Shown in pieces: positions 14,122 to 25,083 of a stretch of 64,000 nt of DNA. The stretch's first letter is position 1. The number at the start of each line of letters is the position of its first letter. Where the stretch lies: contig JAWWNJ010000060.1 in the NCBI GenBank assembly GCA_037176885.1, positions 744,001 to 808,000 of the forward strand, given 5' to 3'. Below the pieces are notes generated by a model. It worked only from the letters and a program-made list of their open reading frames with translations. It was not told the DNA's origin and did no database searches. The stretch comes from Favolaschia claudopus. Lineage: Eukaryota; Basidiomycota; Agaricomycetes; Agaricales; Mycenaceae. The position numbers and the translations under genes were made by a program.

Positions 14122-14259
14122 AATGGAGGTCAAGTTACTGAATTCCTATTTTGGGAAGCTGGTGGGCGGAATCGGTGGCCGGCCATTGTCAGTATAAAAG
14201 CACGGACACCAAAACAACTCCAACGAAACAACTCTCCCCACTACCACCACACTTCCACA
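14122..14259. promoter_or_regulatory. Shared divergent promoter with a TATA box for the + gene
   Basis: Only 138 bp separate the ATG of the minus-strand zinc-finger gene from the ATG of the plus-strand gene. TATAAA at 14193-14198, about 62 bp upstream of the plus ATG, suits that gene. No TATA was recognised for the minus gene. The arrangement implies possible co-regulation. Confidence 0.6.
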
Positions 14260-15609
14260 ATGGCCAACTCATCTCGCAGCAGCTCCCCCACCCCTTTCGA
14301 CAGCGACGACGATGATTATTCCAAAATCATGTCGAATGCCACACCTCTTTCTTCCCCTACACGTAAACGCACGGCAAACGACGCCGACCTCGACTCGGAT
14401 ACACCACCGGACGCCATGACTGTTGCTCGGCGGTCAAACGGCAATCACCTCCACGCCGTCATGGCTTATGCCACTCGGAAGCGCCTTCGCCCCGAGCAGG
14501 TAGCTGAGGTCGAGACATTCGTCGCCGACCCAGCTCCGGTGCAGCTTACGAAGCTGTTTGTTACTCTCAAGGCGACCGAGAATATGATCGCCAAGTTTCA
14601 GGCTGCGCAGCCCAAATTTGAGCCCAACTCCGACTTGAAGACCAACATCACTCGTGCTGTCAACGCGGCACTATGTTCCACCAGCCTTACCCAATACAGG
14701 GGCGAAGCTGCAAAGAACGATGTTCAGGTGAGTCAATACCGGGTGGCAAGCTCTAAACTTACCGAGCATTGTTTTAAGGCCATGTTGATGCGTTACCGCT
14801 GGGGTAATTTCGTCGTCGGCACTGAACACGACACGGCTGCCATGGACATCGTTCAGAAGTTCATCGGAGATGTTCTCACCCAGTCGCGCTCAACGATCAA
14901 GAAAGAGGTGCGTGATTGCGATTGATTCTCCCGTCTTGTTAAATCATTCTTTTGCAGATCGTCAAATCTGTTGAGACACCGAGGACAGCTAAGACAAAGA
15001 ACGACCCAGCAACCCTTCGCCCCAAGGCCTCGCACACCACAATCTATCAACTCACCAAGAACATCGTTCAAAAGCTGTCGGGCGGCAAGGCCATTTCAAT
15101 TCCGATTACAGCCGCCCTCTGCGCCCGTGTTGCTATGATGGTGCGTCGGGTTCATCAATTTGCGGCTTCATTATTGATTTGTCCAGCGCAAATGGCATGT
15201 GCGAACAATCGTCGGGAAGATCAATCCGGACGACAAGAACAAGACCTTCTGGGAACTCGTTGATATAGATTTGCAAGCAGTTCGTGCGGCGGCTAGGGAA
15301 GAATCGGGCGATCAGACTGACATCGCAAAGCGTGTTTCAAGGTGTGTTACACACCACATTTTTACTCAAACTCGGCTCACTCCACCTCGCAGGGCGTTCG
15401 TTGCCATTCTGGAGGCGGATCGCAAAAATCATGGCTCGAACCCGTCTGAGGCAATTCCCGATGTCAACGCCTCTACTGACGCCGCTGTCATTTCTTATCA
15501 AGCCGACGTTGACGAGACAATCGCAGCACGCAGCCGTGGCCTTACTGCTTCGGCGAGCGAGGACAGCGAGCACGGCACCGAGGAGGACAACGGTGATGTT
15601 ATTTCCTAG
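14260..15609 (+). CDS. Hypothetical protein, 383 aa, partner of the large zinc-finger gene
   Basis: Five exons (14260-14727, 14779-14907, 14958-15140, 15187-15341, 15393-15609) with consensus splice sites sum to 1152 nt, exactly 384 codons including the stop TAG. The frame holds across all four introns, so the gene looks intact. The N-terminus is Ser/Asp-rich and disordered (SSRSSSPTPFDSDDDDYS) with a basic patch (PTRKRT). The middle is charged and probably helical, and the tail is acidic (ASEDSEHGTEEDNGD). No enzyme motif or membrane segment was seen. Composition suggests a nuclear or nucleic-acid-associated protein. It is divergently transcribed from the large zinc-finger gene through a 138-bp promoter, and the two may form a functional pair. 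I do not recognise the family. Confidence 0.8.
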
Positions 15610-16750
15610 CGGTTGTGGTTATAATACGAGCCCTGTATATCATTCAAATCCAATCTGGTTGTGTACTATTATCATTTCAACGGCGTGAACAGTCTCCGTA
15701 TGAAGAGTATATGGTCTGGGGATAAAAATCCTGTCGTCTCCCATTCAATTTAATTGATGGCTACAATCTGTGTTCTCGCCTAGCTCCCAGTTGCGGCTTC
15801 ATGTAGCATGTATGAATTTACGATGATGGTACCGGGCTGCATAAACGGAAGGCAACGAGGTGAAATTATAGCTGCAAAGTAGGTAGAGACCATGGTGGGT
15901 TACAGCTGACTTCTCCGGCTGGTACCAGGTTGACACCAAGAGTTGTAGTGATAATACAATACCCCCAGTAACTACTGAATACCACGTTGCATTTCCCCCA
16001 GTAATAGCTGGCCAGTAAATAATAACCACAATACAATGTTGCAGTGAATTGATGGTAAAGCAGGGGAGGTTGTGTCAAACTGTCAGGCGCCGCCTGCCGC
16101 TTTGATGATTGATGATAATTCCCTTATTCAGTGAGGAATTGATGTGCAAACAAATATTCATTGATTTCCGTTGTGGCCGAGCAAAGTTCAACAATTTAAT
16201 ATCCGCATATAGGTAAATACAGATGCCAACAGATGCCATGGGCTGGATCAACGGAATTCGCCGCACCCGGCGATCTCGGGCTTCCGGGTCTCGACCTCGG
16301 AATTCCCCGCAGCCGGGGATCTCGGGCTTCTCGACCAAGCGACCTCGGGGATCTCGGGCATCCAACTCTTGACTCGGAATTCCATTGGCATCCCTCCTCA
16401 TCGTCGTCACTGTCCACCCCTTCGACGTCCTCCTCCCCAGCCACATCCCCTTCCTCATCGTCGGCATCTGCGTCCTCGCCGCCCACGTCTATCGCCAAAT
16501 ATGCGCTAGCCATTTAATATGTGTTTATTGAAGAAACGTGATACAAATTACATCAGCAAGCTCAGAAAGATCAAATAATGTACTACAGCCGCGCCAGCGC
16601 TGGTACGACCGTCAATTGGGGAACACATGCATAGGGAAATGAAGTAGGTAGGTGGGAATGAGTGGGTGCGACGGTTCAGCAGGCGATTGATGTAGCGAGG
16701 ATATCGAGGCGGCAACAACGATGATGGGTGGCAGACGGCGTGTAAGGTGG
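15610..16750. other. Gene-poor region with short repeats and an acidic ORF
   Basis: No supported gene. 15890-16070 contains ACTGGGGG-type stretches that resemble, in inverted orientation, 20700-20850 (a diverged repeat family). At 16235-16380 GGGATCTCGGGC-like units recur and behave like a minisatellite. The minus-strand frame 16196-16513 starts MASAYLAIDVGGEDADADDE and is strongly acidic before running through that repeat. It could be the end of a decayed gene, but no homology is recognised. Confidence 0.5.
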
Positions 16751-17032
16751 TCAACGGGTGACAGATGACTCGAAAGCCAGCAGTGGCTTTGGTGGAGGGT
16801 CAAGGCGTCGGGTGGTCGGTAGTTCCGGCAGGTGGTTGGGGGCGAGGGGACCTGCGTGGCCTGCATGATGGAGATCAAAGAGATGTAGATCGCTTGCCAG
16901 CCAAGGGATAATGAGCGCGTCGAGATAATGCTTGAAAATCTCCAAGGTGATTTCGGTGGGGAGTGTAAACGCAACGGGGGGAGCGTTATGTCGGCCGTAA
17001 TGTCGAGATGTTGCCCGGGAAGTACATAACAT
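16751..17032 (-). pseudogene. F-box-like N-terminal fragment
   Basis: The frame starts MLCTSRATSRHYGRHN and contains FTLPTEITLEIFKHYLDAL, which matches the LPxEixxeIFxhyL pattern at the start of F-box motifs in the large Agaricomycete F-box families. The leucine-rich body normally expected after the F-box is absent: the frame closes after 93 codons and no continuing exon was found downstream. It is best read as a truncated or decayed F-box gene. A chance resemblance remains possible. Confidence 0.3.
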
Positions 17033-17167
17033 ACCTTTCTACGTATTTAGTCAGCTGTGCTTTTGAGTGTGTCAAGGGGAAACGAGCGAAGAAAGATTAT
17101 TGAAGGGAGAAGGACACAAAGGGGGAAAAAGAAAAGACAAAAAAGACATACCATTGCCCATTCCTCG

Positions 17168-18001
17168 TCATTCAGTGAACCTCCTCCCATGCTCAGTCGT
17201 CCCCAATCTGATATCTTCCTTCCTCCCTGTCAGATCCGGTGTCCGAACGTTGATCAGAGTTAAAACATGTTGCGTGGGGGCAAATATGGTCTGCAGGGGT
17301 GATGAATTTGCTGGATGATACGACAGTTTCAATGAAAAGGAGAAAAAAAGCCAAATGAAGGGAACGAAAGAAAGATAAAGGTCCAGATTCACCCTCTTTG
17401 TACATCGACATCCAAGACCCATCCCATTTCAATCATCAATCTTCCTCCCATATTCAGTCATCCCAGCTCTGATATCCTCGCTAATATGCGGCTGCATGTC
17501 CAAAAGGTGGGCGAGATTGTGTCGAGGCAGATATGGGATTCGCTGTCGTCGATTTGGCGGTCCCAGAGGTTTGTCTTCGTCCGTGTAGTCATCCGAGTTG
17601 CTTGCTACAACTGCGAGTCGAGTTATCGAGCCAGACGAGAGGAGTGAGGGGTAAAAAGCGAGGGATTTCAAACAACGTTGGTGAGCTGGCGGGTGTGACG
17701 CGTGAGTCACGACATTCGGTGGAGCTTCCGATTGGCTCGGAAGCATCGGTGCGAACACCGATATTCAACGCCGATGGCTCGATTTGGAAATTTTGACCTC
17801 GGAACCAGCGAAATTTCGTGTTGGTCATTCGTCGGTCACAGGACATAGAAAACTTGTAAGCCATTGTACTAAGTAGATACCACATACCTGTTTTGGGAGG
17901 TATTTGAGACTATACCGAATTTATTGAATGAGTTTGGTTCAATGTATGTCACAGAGCGAAATCGTTCCGGGGCCCACTTGGAGAGGGCTGTGATGCGGAG
18001 T
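17168..18001 (-). pseudogene. Exon-like remnants with a duplicated C-terminal tail
   Basis: On the minus strand, 17888-18001 reads ALSKWAPERFRSVTYIE and ends at a donor-like GTATGTG. 17429-17758 is open and closes with SEDIRAGMTEYGRKIDD plus stop. A second frame, 17168-17422, closes with KEDIRLGTTEHGRRF...E plus stop. The two tails are clearly related at DNA and protein level. Together with the F-box-like start just downstream, this suggests tandem, decayed copies of one gene family, perhaps F-box, though no full domain can be assembled. The only acceptor found after 17888 would give a 35-nt intron, shorter than usual here. Confidence 0.25.
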
Positions 18002-18010
18002 TCTGTTGTC

Positions 18011-21000
18011 AATAAAGTGAAGGTAGACTACTGTGCTCTGAAACACCTCAAAACTTTATGTTTTATCAAGTGTATCTTCTGTTTTGACATGACTTAGCTA
18101 AATATGTTCAAGCCGATTGTGGTCTCAAATATAATGATTGGGAAGAACAAATTGTATAGAACAGTATCTTGGCTGTGCGACTTACTTATGCTCTAAAATG
18201 AAGACGATCGCGCTACTTTTCAAAATCGATGGTTTTTCGCCTTTTGGTTGTATGAGGACCATAGGCGGCGCAGGATGCTAAATTTTCGTTACAAACTGCT
18301 TCCTGTACATTAAAGAAACAGTAATTGCTCAAAAGGTTTGCAGTTTTTATAATCTAAACGAGCAGGTACCTGAATTACTCAGTTGGCCGACTTGGTAGGC
18401 TGGGTTAGAACAATGTTTTTGGTTCAAAACTTCGTTCGCATGAATGACTTACCAATATTGAGCCGCAGAAGCAAGATTGAGGCGCCATTTTGAAATATGT
18501 TGTTGGTAATGTCTGTTGGAGTCTAAGATAATATTCTGGGCCTTTTAGAGGTGCCGTAGACGATGAACGAAGGGAAAAAAAAATAGCCGCTCAGGTTGAC
18601 GACTTAAGCGCCCGTCTCGGACCGCCTTCCCAGCCAATGGGACAGCGTTCCGATAGCGCCGAGTCGTCGGCCGAGCGTGTTTTGGTGGTCGAAACAACAT
18701 TCGTTTCGTCCGTCTGGCCCTCCAGTCACCAGCAGAGATGCATCAAAGGTAAGTTATATCTCACATATTGCAAAGATAGTAAGAAATTACAGGTGTAGTA
18801 GAAACAGACAGCCAAAAACGACATATATGAAAGCACAAAGGTACTACTACAAGGGAAGAAGCGTCGAGAGCGGGGCAAGTGTGGAGGGTGAGAGAGAGCG
18901 GGAGGGAGTGCAAGGAGGCAGGGAGAAGTGCGAGGTGGGTGTATTTGGGGGAACGAAGCAAGGAAGGGAGGGAAAGGAAGCTTCGATAAACGAGAAGGAG
19001 GGGCGGGGAACTGGCGGGGAGAAGGTACGAGAGATGGGGTGGAGAGAGGTGGAGGTCAAAGGCGAGGCGACGGCGCGGAAGGCGGGGTGGTGACACGATA
19101 GTATACGTTGCATTAGTTTGCGCGTGGTTGAATCGAAAGGAGATGGAAAGGAGGGAAGGGCCGACGAATGAGTTACGGATGAGAGGTGAGAAGACCGAGG
19201 CAAAGACGGCGGACGCCTACGACTCGTAAGGGATGGTTCTATTGAGCATCGTACCGCGCTCGCCGCCCCACCACCGCTGTCGTCCCCATGAACAGGCAGC
19301 TCGAGTGAAAAAAGAAAGAAAACGTAAAAGAGATGGAGATGGGGACGGAACGAAGAGGAGAGAACCTCTTCCCCCCCTCCTCGACTCCTGCCTGCGTCCA
19401 CGAGATCGTTGCTCCATCGTCCGCGTGGACAAAAAAGAGTGCTCTCACTCGTCCTCCGCCGCATCACCATGTCAACCAAGGAGGGTGAGCGCGACTGTGT
19501 CATCCCCGCACAGACTATCCTCAGCCAGGAGAACGGGGAGGGAGAAGAACAAGGAGAACAAGGTTGACGTACCTCGGGGCCCGAAGTGCGAGTGGAGGTG
19601 ATGCGGGACACAAACCGCAATGCCGGCGTCCGCTGCCGCAGCTCTACTCGACTAGCGGCCACACAACAGCACCATCGAAGACGTCGCCCCACAATTCCTT
19701 GCTTCTTGTCTCGCACCGCCCTCGCATGGTTCCGCCGCACCTCAATCGCCTCGCCATTCGCCCTCGCTTCACACAACTCGCAAGCCATGAACATCCCACC
19801 CAATCAAGGTTCCCACCGCCGTCTTCACTGTCCTGCCTCGATCTTTGAAAAGTTCGGGTGTCGGCGCCGGAGATGGCTGCGAGTTGACATTGATGGTAGC
19901 AGCGAATTAGATGGATAACATGAAGGAGACCATCGGCGACAGAGTTGTTAATAAATTCGAGAAGTAGACGCCGCCCAGGGCCGCCCCCGTAGGCAGCGGC
20001 GGTGTGAGCGGGAACGGCGGGAGTGGGTCCGGGGCGGCGAATAAAGAGTGGCGGCAGCAGGTTGAGTGATATTTGGAGACGTCGACGCCGCCGAGCACTG
20101 CCGACGTAGGGAGCAGCAGCGGTGGCGGGAAGCAGCGGGGAGCAGGTGGGTGCGCTGGCAAGGGAAAGTCACATCGTGTGACATGTGACGCGAGCTTCAT
20201 CGGATCCATTCAACCGTCCGCAACACCTTCAAAATATTTCTTGACACCTGCAAGTTCTGCAGCGTAAGTGCTGGAGTGCAGAGACTGGCCGGCACTGCTG
20301 TCCCAGCATGGGTGGTGCCGATTTGCTGGCAACTGCAACAGTGGCCAGAGAGCGAAATAGCCGACAAAAAAGGCAGGATTAACTCGTAGTAACGAAGTAG
20401 TGGTATAGGGAAGCAGTTATCAAGTGTATATGGGGTGGGGCAAGCGGAAGCGAGCAGGAGGGCAGGCGGAGGTGGCGGGAAGCAGTGTCACAATGCGTGA
20501 CATGTGACATTACGGGGGTAACACAATTTCCGGATAATTCGGAGAATTGTAGATCAATTTATAAATTGATTTGATCAAACGCGGCAAACACTGTGCCTCA
20601 TCACGTCAAATAGCGTCAAATTGACCATCAAAATGCACATCAGATGGCAAGGTGAAGAGATGGATCAGGATCCTAAATGGGGCATAAATGATTGATTTAC
20701 AGCTACATTACATTGTTGCACCTCTTACTGATCAGTAACTACTGGGGACATTGCAATGCTGCTTGCAGTAAGTACTGTGTTGTATTGCAATAATGTTAAC
20801 ACTATTACACAGGTTGAGCTGGATCCAGCTGGAATCTATTCGACCGAAACTCTGGAATCCAGGTAAATTAGTAAATTACAGGTGATATGCGGGTAGGTAT
20901 TTTGTATGGATCACACATTGCCGTCAGCTGGAATCTGCCCGGGTTTCCTTTGGGTGTGTAGCCGAGGTGGAGATGCAGATTCGAGCGAAGGGCATTCGTG

Positions 21001-21625
21001 CGAGTGGGAGACAGAGAAAGAGGTGAAATTAACATCGTTAGGGTCACAGAGCAAATTGTGTCTGGTGCAGCCGAAGAGGCGATTGAAACGAAAGCGGCCG
21101 AAGGATTGAGTGTAGAGGGTGCCGAGAGGAGACGATGGAGTGAGAAATGGACTGAGAGAAGGCAGCTAAGTAAATAGAGGAAATAAATCGAAAGGAAAAC
21201 GACGGAGTAGCGAAGGAACAAGAGAGCACAGATAAGAACAAGCGAACAGCATGAGAATGTCGAAGTAGTCGAGGCGAAGATCCAGAATTGAGTGAGGAGC
21301 ATTAATTCGAGAAGATAGATGCAGAGGTCATATACTTGTCCGCTATTACTTCAAAGAAGCAGTAGATGAGAATTCGAGCGCGTCTGAGCGGTTGCAGAGA
21401 AGATGGTGGTTGAGATCAAAGGAGTGTTTGTTTGTCGCCTACACAAACACATCACGTAACTGAGTCTTCTCGTCGTCTCCGCCAACGCCGACGCCTGCCT
21501 TCGCCCGTCGGGAATGTCGCCTTACACGTCGTTCCCCGCCTTGCTCGCCCTCTGCTCACGCCCTTCTTGCTCTCCGCCTCTCCCTCTCTCTGGATCTACT
21601 CTCCCACCCGACTCCGACATCCATC
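18011..21625. other. Long gene-poor, low-complexity stretch
   Basis: No recognised gene in 3.6 kb. 18860-19080 is purine-rich on the plus strand, producing Ser/Pro/Leu-rich minus frames (the longest, 18847-19803, is 318 codons) that look like composition artefacts. 19955-20015 and 20067-20130 are diverged direct repeats (GACGCCGCC...GTAGG.AGC). Related GTGACATGTGAC-containing segments lie near 20168-20188 and 20487-20508. AGCTGGATCCAGCT near 20817-20830 is a perfect palindrome. A CCAAT-like motif at about 18634 precedes a possible short exon at 18739 with a GTAAGT donor, but no coding continuation could be supported. Confidence 0.5.
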
Positions 21626-22111
21626 ATGGGTCGTCTCCCCTTCTGTGAAAGTGGCGAGAACACTGCCTCGCCTCGTCTACGGCCTACGCTACGTATCCAT
21701 CCACCGCACACAACTCCAGAGGAGACGGAGATCTCGTTTGTCGAGGATGATTCGAGAGACTGCATAGGGGAGCATGTGAGGCTTCGCGGGAAAAAAGGTA
21801 CGTGAATTTCAAGATGATGCGCGCGCTACGCGGCTCCTATGCTGAGGAATCTCCGATCCGCTCATGACCCCTTTTCAGTCCCGGCCGCGTCACTGCGCCG
21901 TCTCTGGAGTGCGAGCCGCGTCCGAGCTGGATGCGAAAGTATGGTTATTATCATCGAGGTGTGTTAACCCGTTGTTGCCTTTCCTCGTTTATTGGGAATC
22001 TGCTTTACAATTTTCCATGTTTCCAGATACATGCACCCCAACAAGTCCGCCTCCTCTCTCTCTCTTACGTTCCTGTCGCGGCCTCTTCCCTTCGTCGACT
22101 GAACTGCGCAG
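21626..22111 (+). CDS. Possible multi-exon gene start, unknown product
   Basis: An ATG at 21626 opens MGRLPFCESGENTASPRLRP. The frame passes through three exon-like blocks (21626-21797, 21879-21958, 22025-22111) separated by GTACGT...TTTTCAG and GTGTGT...TTTCCAG introns, with no stop and matching phases (1 then 0). The third block ends at GTAAGG. Further GTAAGT/TTGCAG-type pairs occur at 22420-22465 and 22572-22630, but I could not carry a reading frame through them. No domain is recognised. It may be a small gene, a spliced non-coding transcript or coincidence. Confidence 0.22.
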
Positions 22112-23348
22112 GTAAGGTCGGACATAGGGAGAAACAAGGTGTGTTGCCATCAATCTAATTCGCTGTACCTAGAATATGCTTACTAGATGTGCTTGAGTGA
22201 ATAAATCTCATCCGCCCGAACTCACCTCTGAGTTCAGAGTACGAAAGTAGAGCAAAGCGCAACGGCACTCGGTCCAGCGGTACGTGCTTCCGTTTCTCAT
22301 TTGTCGAGAATTCTATCCATGTCCACAGATCCATCGTTCAAGCAGGCTGGCTGCTTTCTACGGCTGTGCGTCGAGTAGGGAGCAGAGGGCTCTTCCTGCT
22401 GGGGTATTACGATGAAAGGTGAGTTAAGTAAGAGAGTTTGTTTACACATTGAATTCACTGTAGCTTTTGTGTACTCCAGTGTGCTGAATGATAGATAATT
22501 ACGCCGAATTAACTTGCTTTTTGCGTGCACCCGCGTTCGGTTGCGAACCGACTCGGCCACCCCGCTCAACAAGTAAGTGAACACGACCCTCGAGCCTTCC
22601 ACTGCATCAACATTCATTTGTTTCTGCAGAAGAAATTCCCTTGATTTTGGAAAAGGTGTAAGAATGGTGACTGTGTTCGGCCTCGGCGGAAGAGGGCTAC
22701 CGACGAACGATCAGTTAACTCAAAAAAGGCGCGCTGCCTCTCATCTCCCGCTTCTAGAGTATAACAGCGTCAGTCTAATATCCCCTCACAGAATTCAAAT
22801 CGTTCCAACTACTCTGTGCATGATGAACCTCACGCCCATTACGACTTAGCGAACAGCCCCAGCTCTACATCCACCGTCTTCGTGCGGTAAGTAATCAAAA
22901 CAAACGATGTGTTCGCTCCCACAAATGCTCAGTATGTATCCCAGATACGTCTCGAATCTATATGGGTTCTACCGGTCGGGCGTTGAGGAAGCGGAAGCGG
23001 GAGATAGGGTTTTTGCTGGTACGTATTGAGAGCTGAAGACAAGATCCTTTAAGTAATTTTGTTTGACTTGACTTCGATGTTGTAAACGAATTATTGAACG
23101 GGATTATAGTTATAATAAATCCCAACTTCATTTAAACGCTGGCAGTTACCGACTTCCTATCCATCCATCGAACTGTACGTTCAACACCCAGCACGCGAAA
23201 GAGAGGAGGATTATTTGAGCATCCTCGCACACCGAATCGAACGAAGACGCGCGTGGTTATTTATTGCTCGAGCGAGAGGACCGCTAACGAGCCTGACTAC
23301 TTGCAGCACTCAGGCTGAGCACATGGATTCATTCACCCGACTTTAATA

Positions 23349-23744
23349 CTAATACTGTATACATTGCAATTGCCTGGATTTTTCCTTTCTTTCTTTTATT
23401 TCTACGCGTTCTGTTTGTGTGCGTCCAATGTTGAGGTTATTCACGAGGGGACGCAAGAGGAAGACGAGGCGTCGTAAGTTGTCAACTGGGAGTTGATTGG
23501 AAACAGTTACTTCTTTGTACCTATAAAGGGATTGCCTAACGCACAGTAGAGACACTGTGTCGACGAAATTCTCCACAATCGAATTCTTACGCTCAATTTC
23601 GGGACGGTTATGCGTGCAGCGCCAACTAGAGTGGCCCTTATGATAATGCGTCGGAGCGATGCCGAGGCGGAACAAATTATCATCAGATATATCATCAATG
23701 TCGTGGGAGAAAAACGCGTTTTCCTTCCAATCTAGAGTGACCAC
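23349..23744 (-). CDS. Doubtful 131-codon ORF
   Basis: Open frame beginning MVTLDWKENAFFSHDIDDIS. Composition is not low-complexity, but there is no motif, signal peptide or recognised family, and no adjoining exon. Could be a short hypothetical gene or chance. Confidence 0.18.
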   Translation of the reverse strand: MVTLDWKENAFFSHDIDDISDDNLFRLGIAPTHYHKGHSSWRCTHNRPEIERKNSIVENFVDTVSLLCVRQSLYRYKEVTVSNQLPVDNLRRLVFLLRPLVNNLNIGRTQTERVEIKERKEKSRQLQCIQY

Positions 23745-24069
23745 ACTGATGCGATCAAAATCTCGAAAACCTCATCCTGAAGATCGAAAAGAACGATTAC
23801 TTAAAAGCACTCGTAAAGTTCTTAAATCTTGGATGTACTTATTGGATCTTTACAATCTCACATATGGATTTTCCGCTGAATCAATCTGATCTCTAGGTGC
23901 ATTGAATCACATTTGTGCAAGGGGTCTCTCGCTTGCGGGATCTGATCTCTTATGAGGGTGTGGATGCATGTATTTGATTCTTCAACTCTGGTTTGCGGGT
24001 GATAATTGCACCCTCACGACACGAGAACTAAATTGTTTTCACATTTGTATACGGGACCTTGAAAGCTTT

Positions 24070-24474
24070 TCAAAATTGAAGACAAGGCACACCAGTTTCA
24101 GAATATTTTCCATGAAACAGATTGAAGGCAGATAGATTTTCATATTGTTGTGGGAATCTCGAAATACTGAAATCAGGCTCACTTGAAAGCAGTGACTTCA
24201 CCTCTGGCGCATTCCAAAAGAAGAGTGGATGCTTGGTGGATGCTCGAGTTGTGTTGATCAATGGAAAAGACACCCGAAAAATTATGGCACTCTCATAGAT
24301 CACATACAATTCCAGATCTTTTCCGTCATAACGTTGACATCGGACTGCAAGCCAACTATGTCGAAACGAACATGGAAGGAAGGTTGAACCTGCCGGAATG
24401 ATCCGGTTAATCATTTGCACAGCCATCCAACAGTTGCTTTCTCGTTTCACAATCATATCATCCTCTACCCTCAA
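24070..24474 (-). CDS. Doubtful 134-codon ORF
   Basis: Open frame beginning MRVEDDMIVKRESNCWMAV with a balanced, protein-like composition (LELYVIYESAIIFRVSFPL). No known domain. Could be an exon of a decayed gene or a small unknown protein. Confidence 0.22.
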   Translation of the reverse strand: MRVEDDMIVKRESNCWMAVQMINRIIPAGSTFLPCSFRHSWLAVRCQRYDGKDLELYVIYESAIIFRVSFPLINTTRASTKHPLFFWNAPEVKSLLSSEPDFSISRFPQQYENLSAFNLFHGKYSETGVPCLQF

Positions 24475-24599
24475 GACGACCGTCTCTGACCTCAGGTCGC
24501 TTGTCTCCGTCTGAAACTCGACTTCTGCTGGCAGAATGTCCTACTTGACCTGGCGGAATTCCTTGGTCAAAGCTCCAGCAAACCTCGAGGCTCGGACTT

Positions 24600-25020
24600 T
24601 GAAACTCCGAGTCGGACCACTCGGATGGAGACTAAGGATAGATAGTAATACGGCGAGCGCTCGCCGTCCTCGTTATCTTTCACAAATTGAAAGTTCTCAA
24701 AACGACTTGGCTAACCGTAACGTCCGACACGCCGACGTCGCGCATCGCGCGAGGATGAAGGCAGACTGAGTCGTTAAACAGCTCAGCTCGAACTCAGGCC
24801 TACTGAGGCTGCTTTTCAACACGAAACCGTTCCACAAAATCAGCGGTTTATTCTCAGCTCCAGCCCTACTGAGTCTGCAGAAATTTGCAACTTCATCTAC
24901 GTTACCCAAACGTTACCCGGGGCTTTGCGTGCAACGCCATGTTTGATCAAGGAAGAATTATGATCCTATTTTTGTAAGATCGGTTTCGACATCGCTGGAC
25001 GAACGCCTTAAATATTACGG
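24600..25020 (+). promoter_or_regulatory. Conserved upstream region of chitin deacetylase copy 1
   Basis: Blocks here recur, in order and orientation relative to the gene, upstream of the second chitin deacetylase (50540-50910, minus). Examples are GTTCTCAAAACGACTTGGCT near 24690-24715, GCCATGTTTGAT near 24937, GATCCTATTTTTG near 24963 and ACATCGCTGGACGAACGCCT just before the ATG. A TATA-like TTAAATATT lies at 25008-25016, about 70 bp before the start codon. The shared blocks are either duplication remnants or retained cis-elements. Confidence 0.55.
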
Positions 25021-25083
25021 CCTTGCCCGTGAGGCTCCGTATCTCTTTCTTGCTCTTCCTCTCCCCCCACTTCACTTGTGACT

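Larger units (their letters stand above)
22112..25083. other. Mostly unassigned region upstream of chitin deacetylase copy 1
   Basis: Contains two doubtful minus-strand frames listed separately (23349-23744 and 24070-24474) and, at 24600-25020, sequence shared with the upstream region of the second chitin deacetylase. Otherwise nothing recognised. Confidence 0.45.

Noticed and set aside
15960..16060. CRISPR-like short repeats
   Set aside because: The repeated words are irregular in length and spacing, and the host is eukaryotic.
18847..19803. 318-codon minus-strand ORF
   Set aside because: Low-complexity Ser/Pro/Leu composition from a purine-rich opposite strand; no domain and no supporting splice structure.
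22520..22575. tRNA-like signals on the minus strand (TGGCCGAGTCGG box A, GGTTCGCAACC box B-like)
   Set aside because: The two boxes overlap instead of being about 30-60 nt apart, and no acceptor stem or anticodon arm can be formed.
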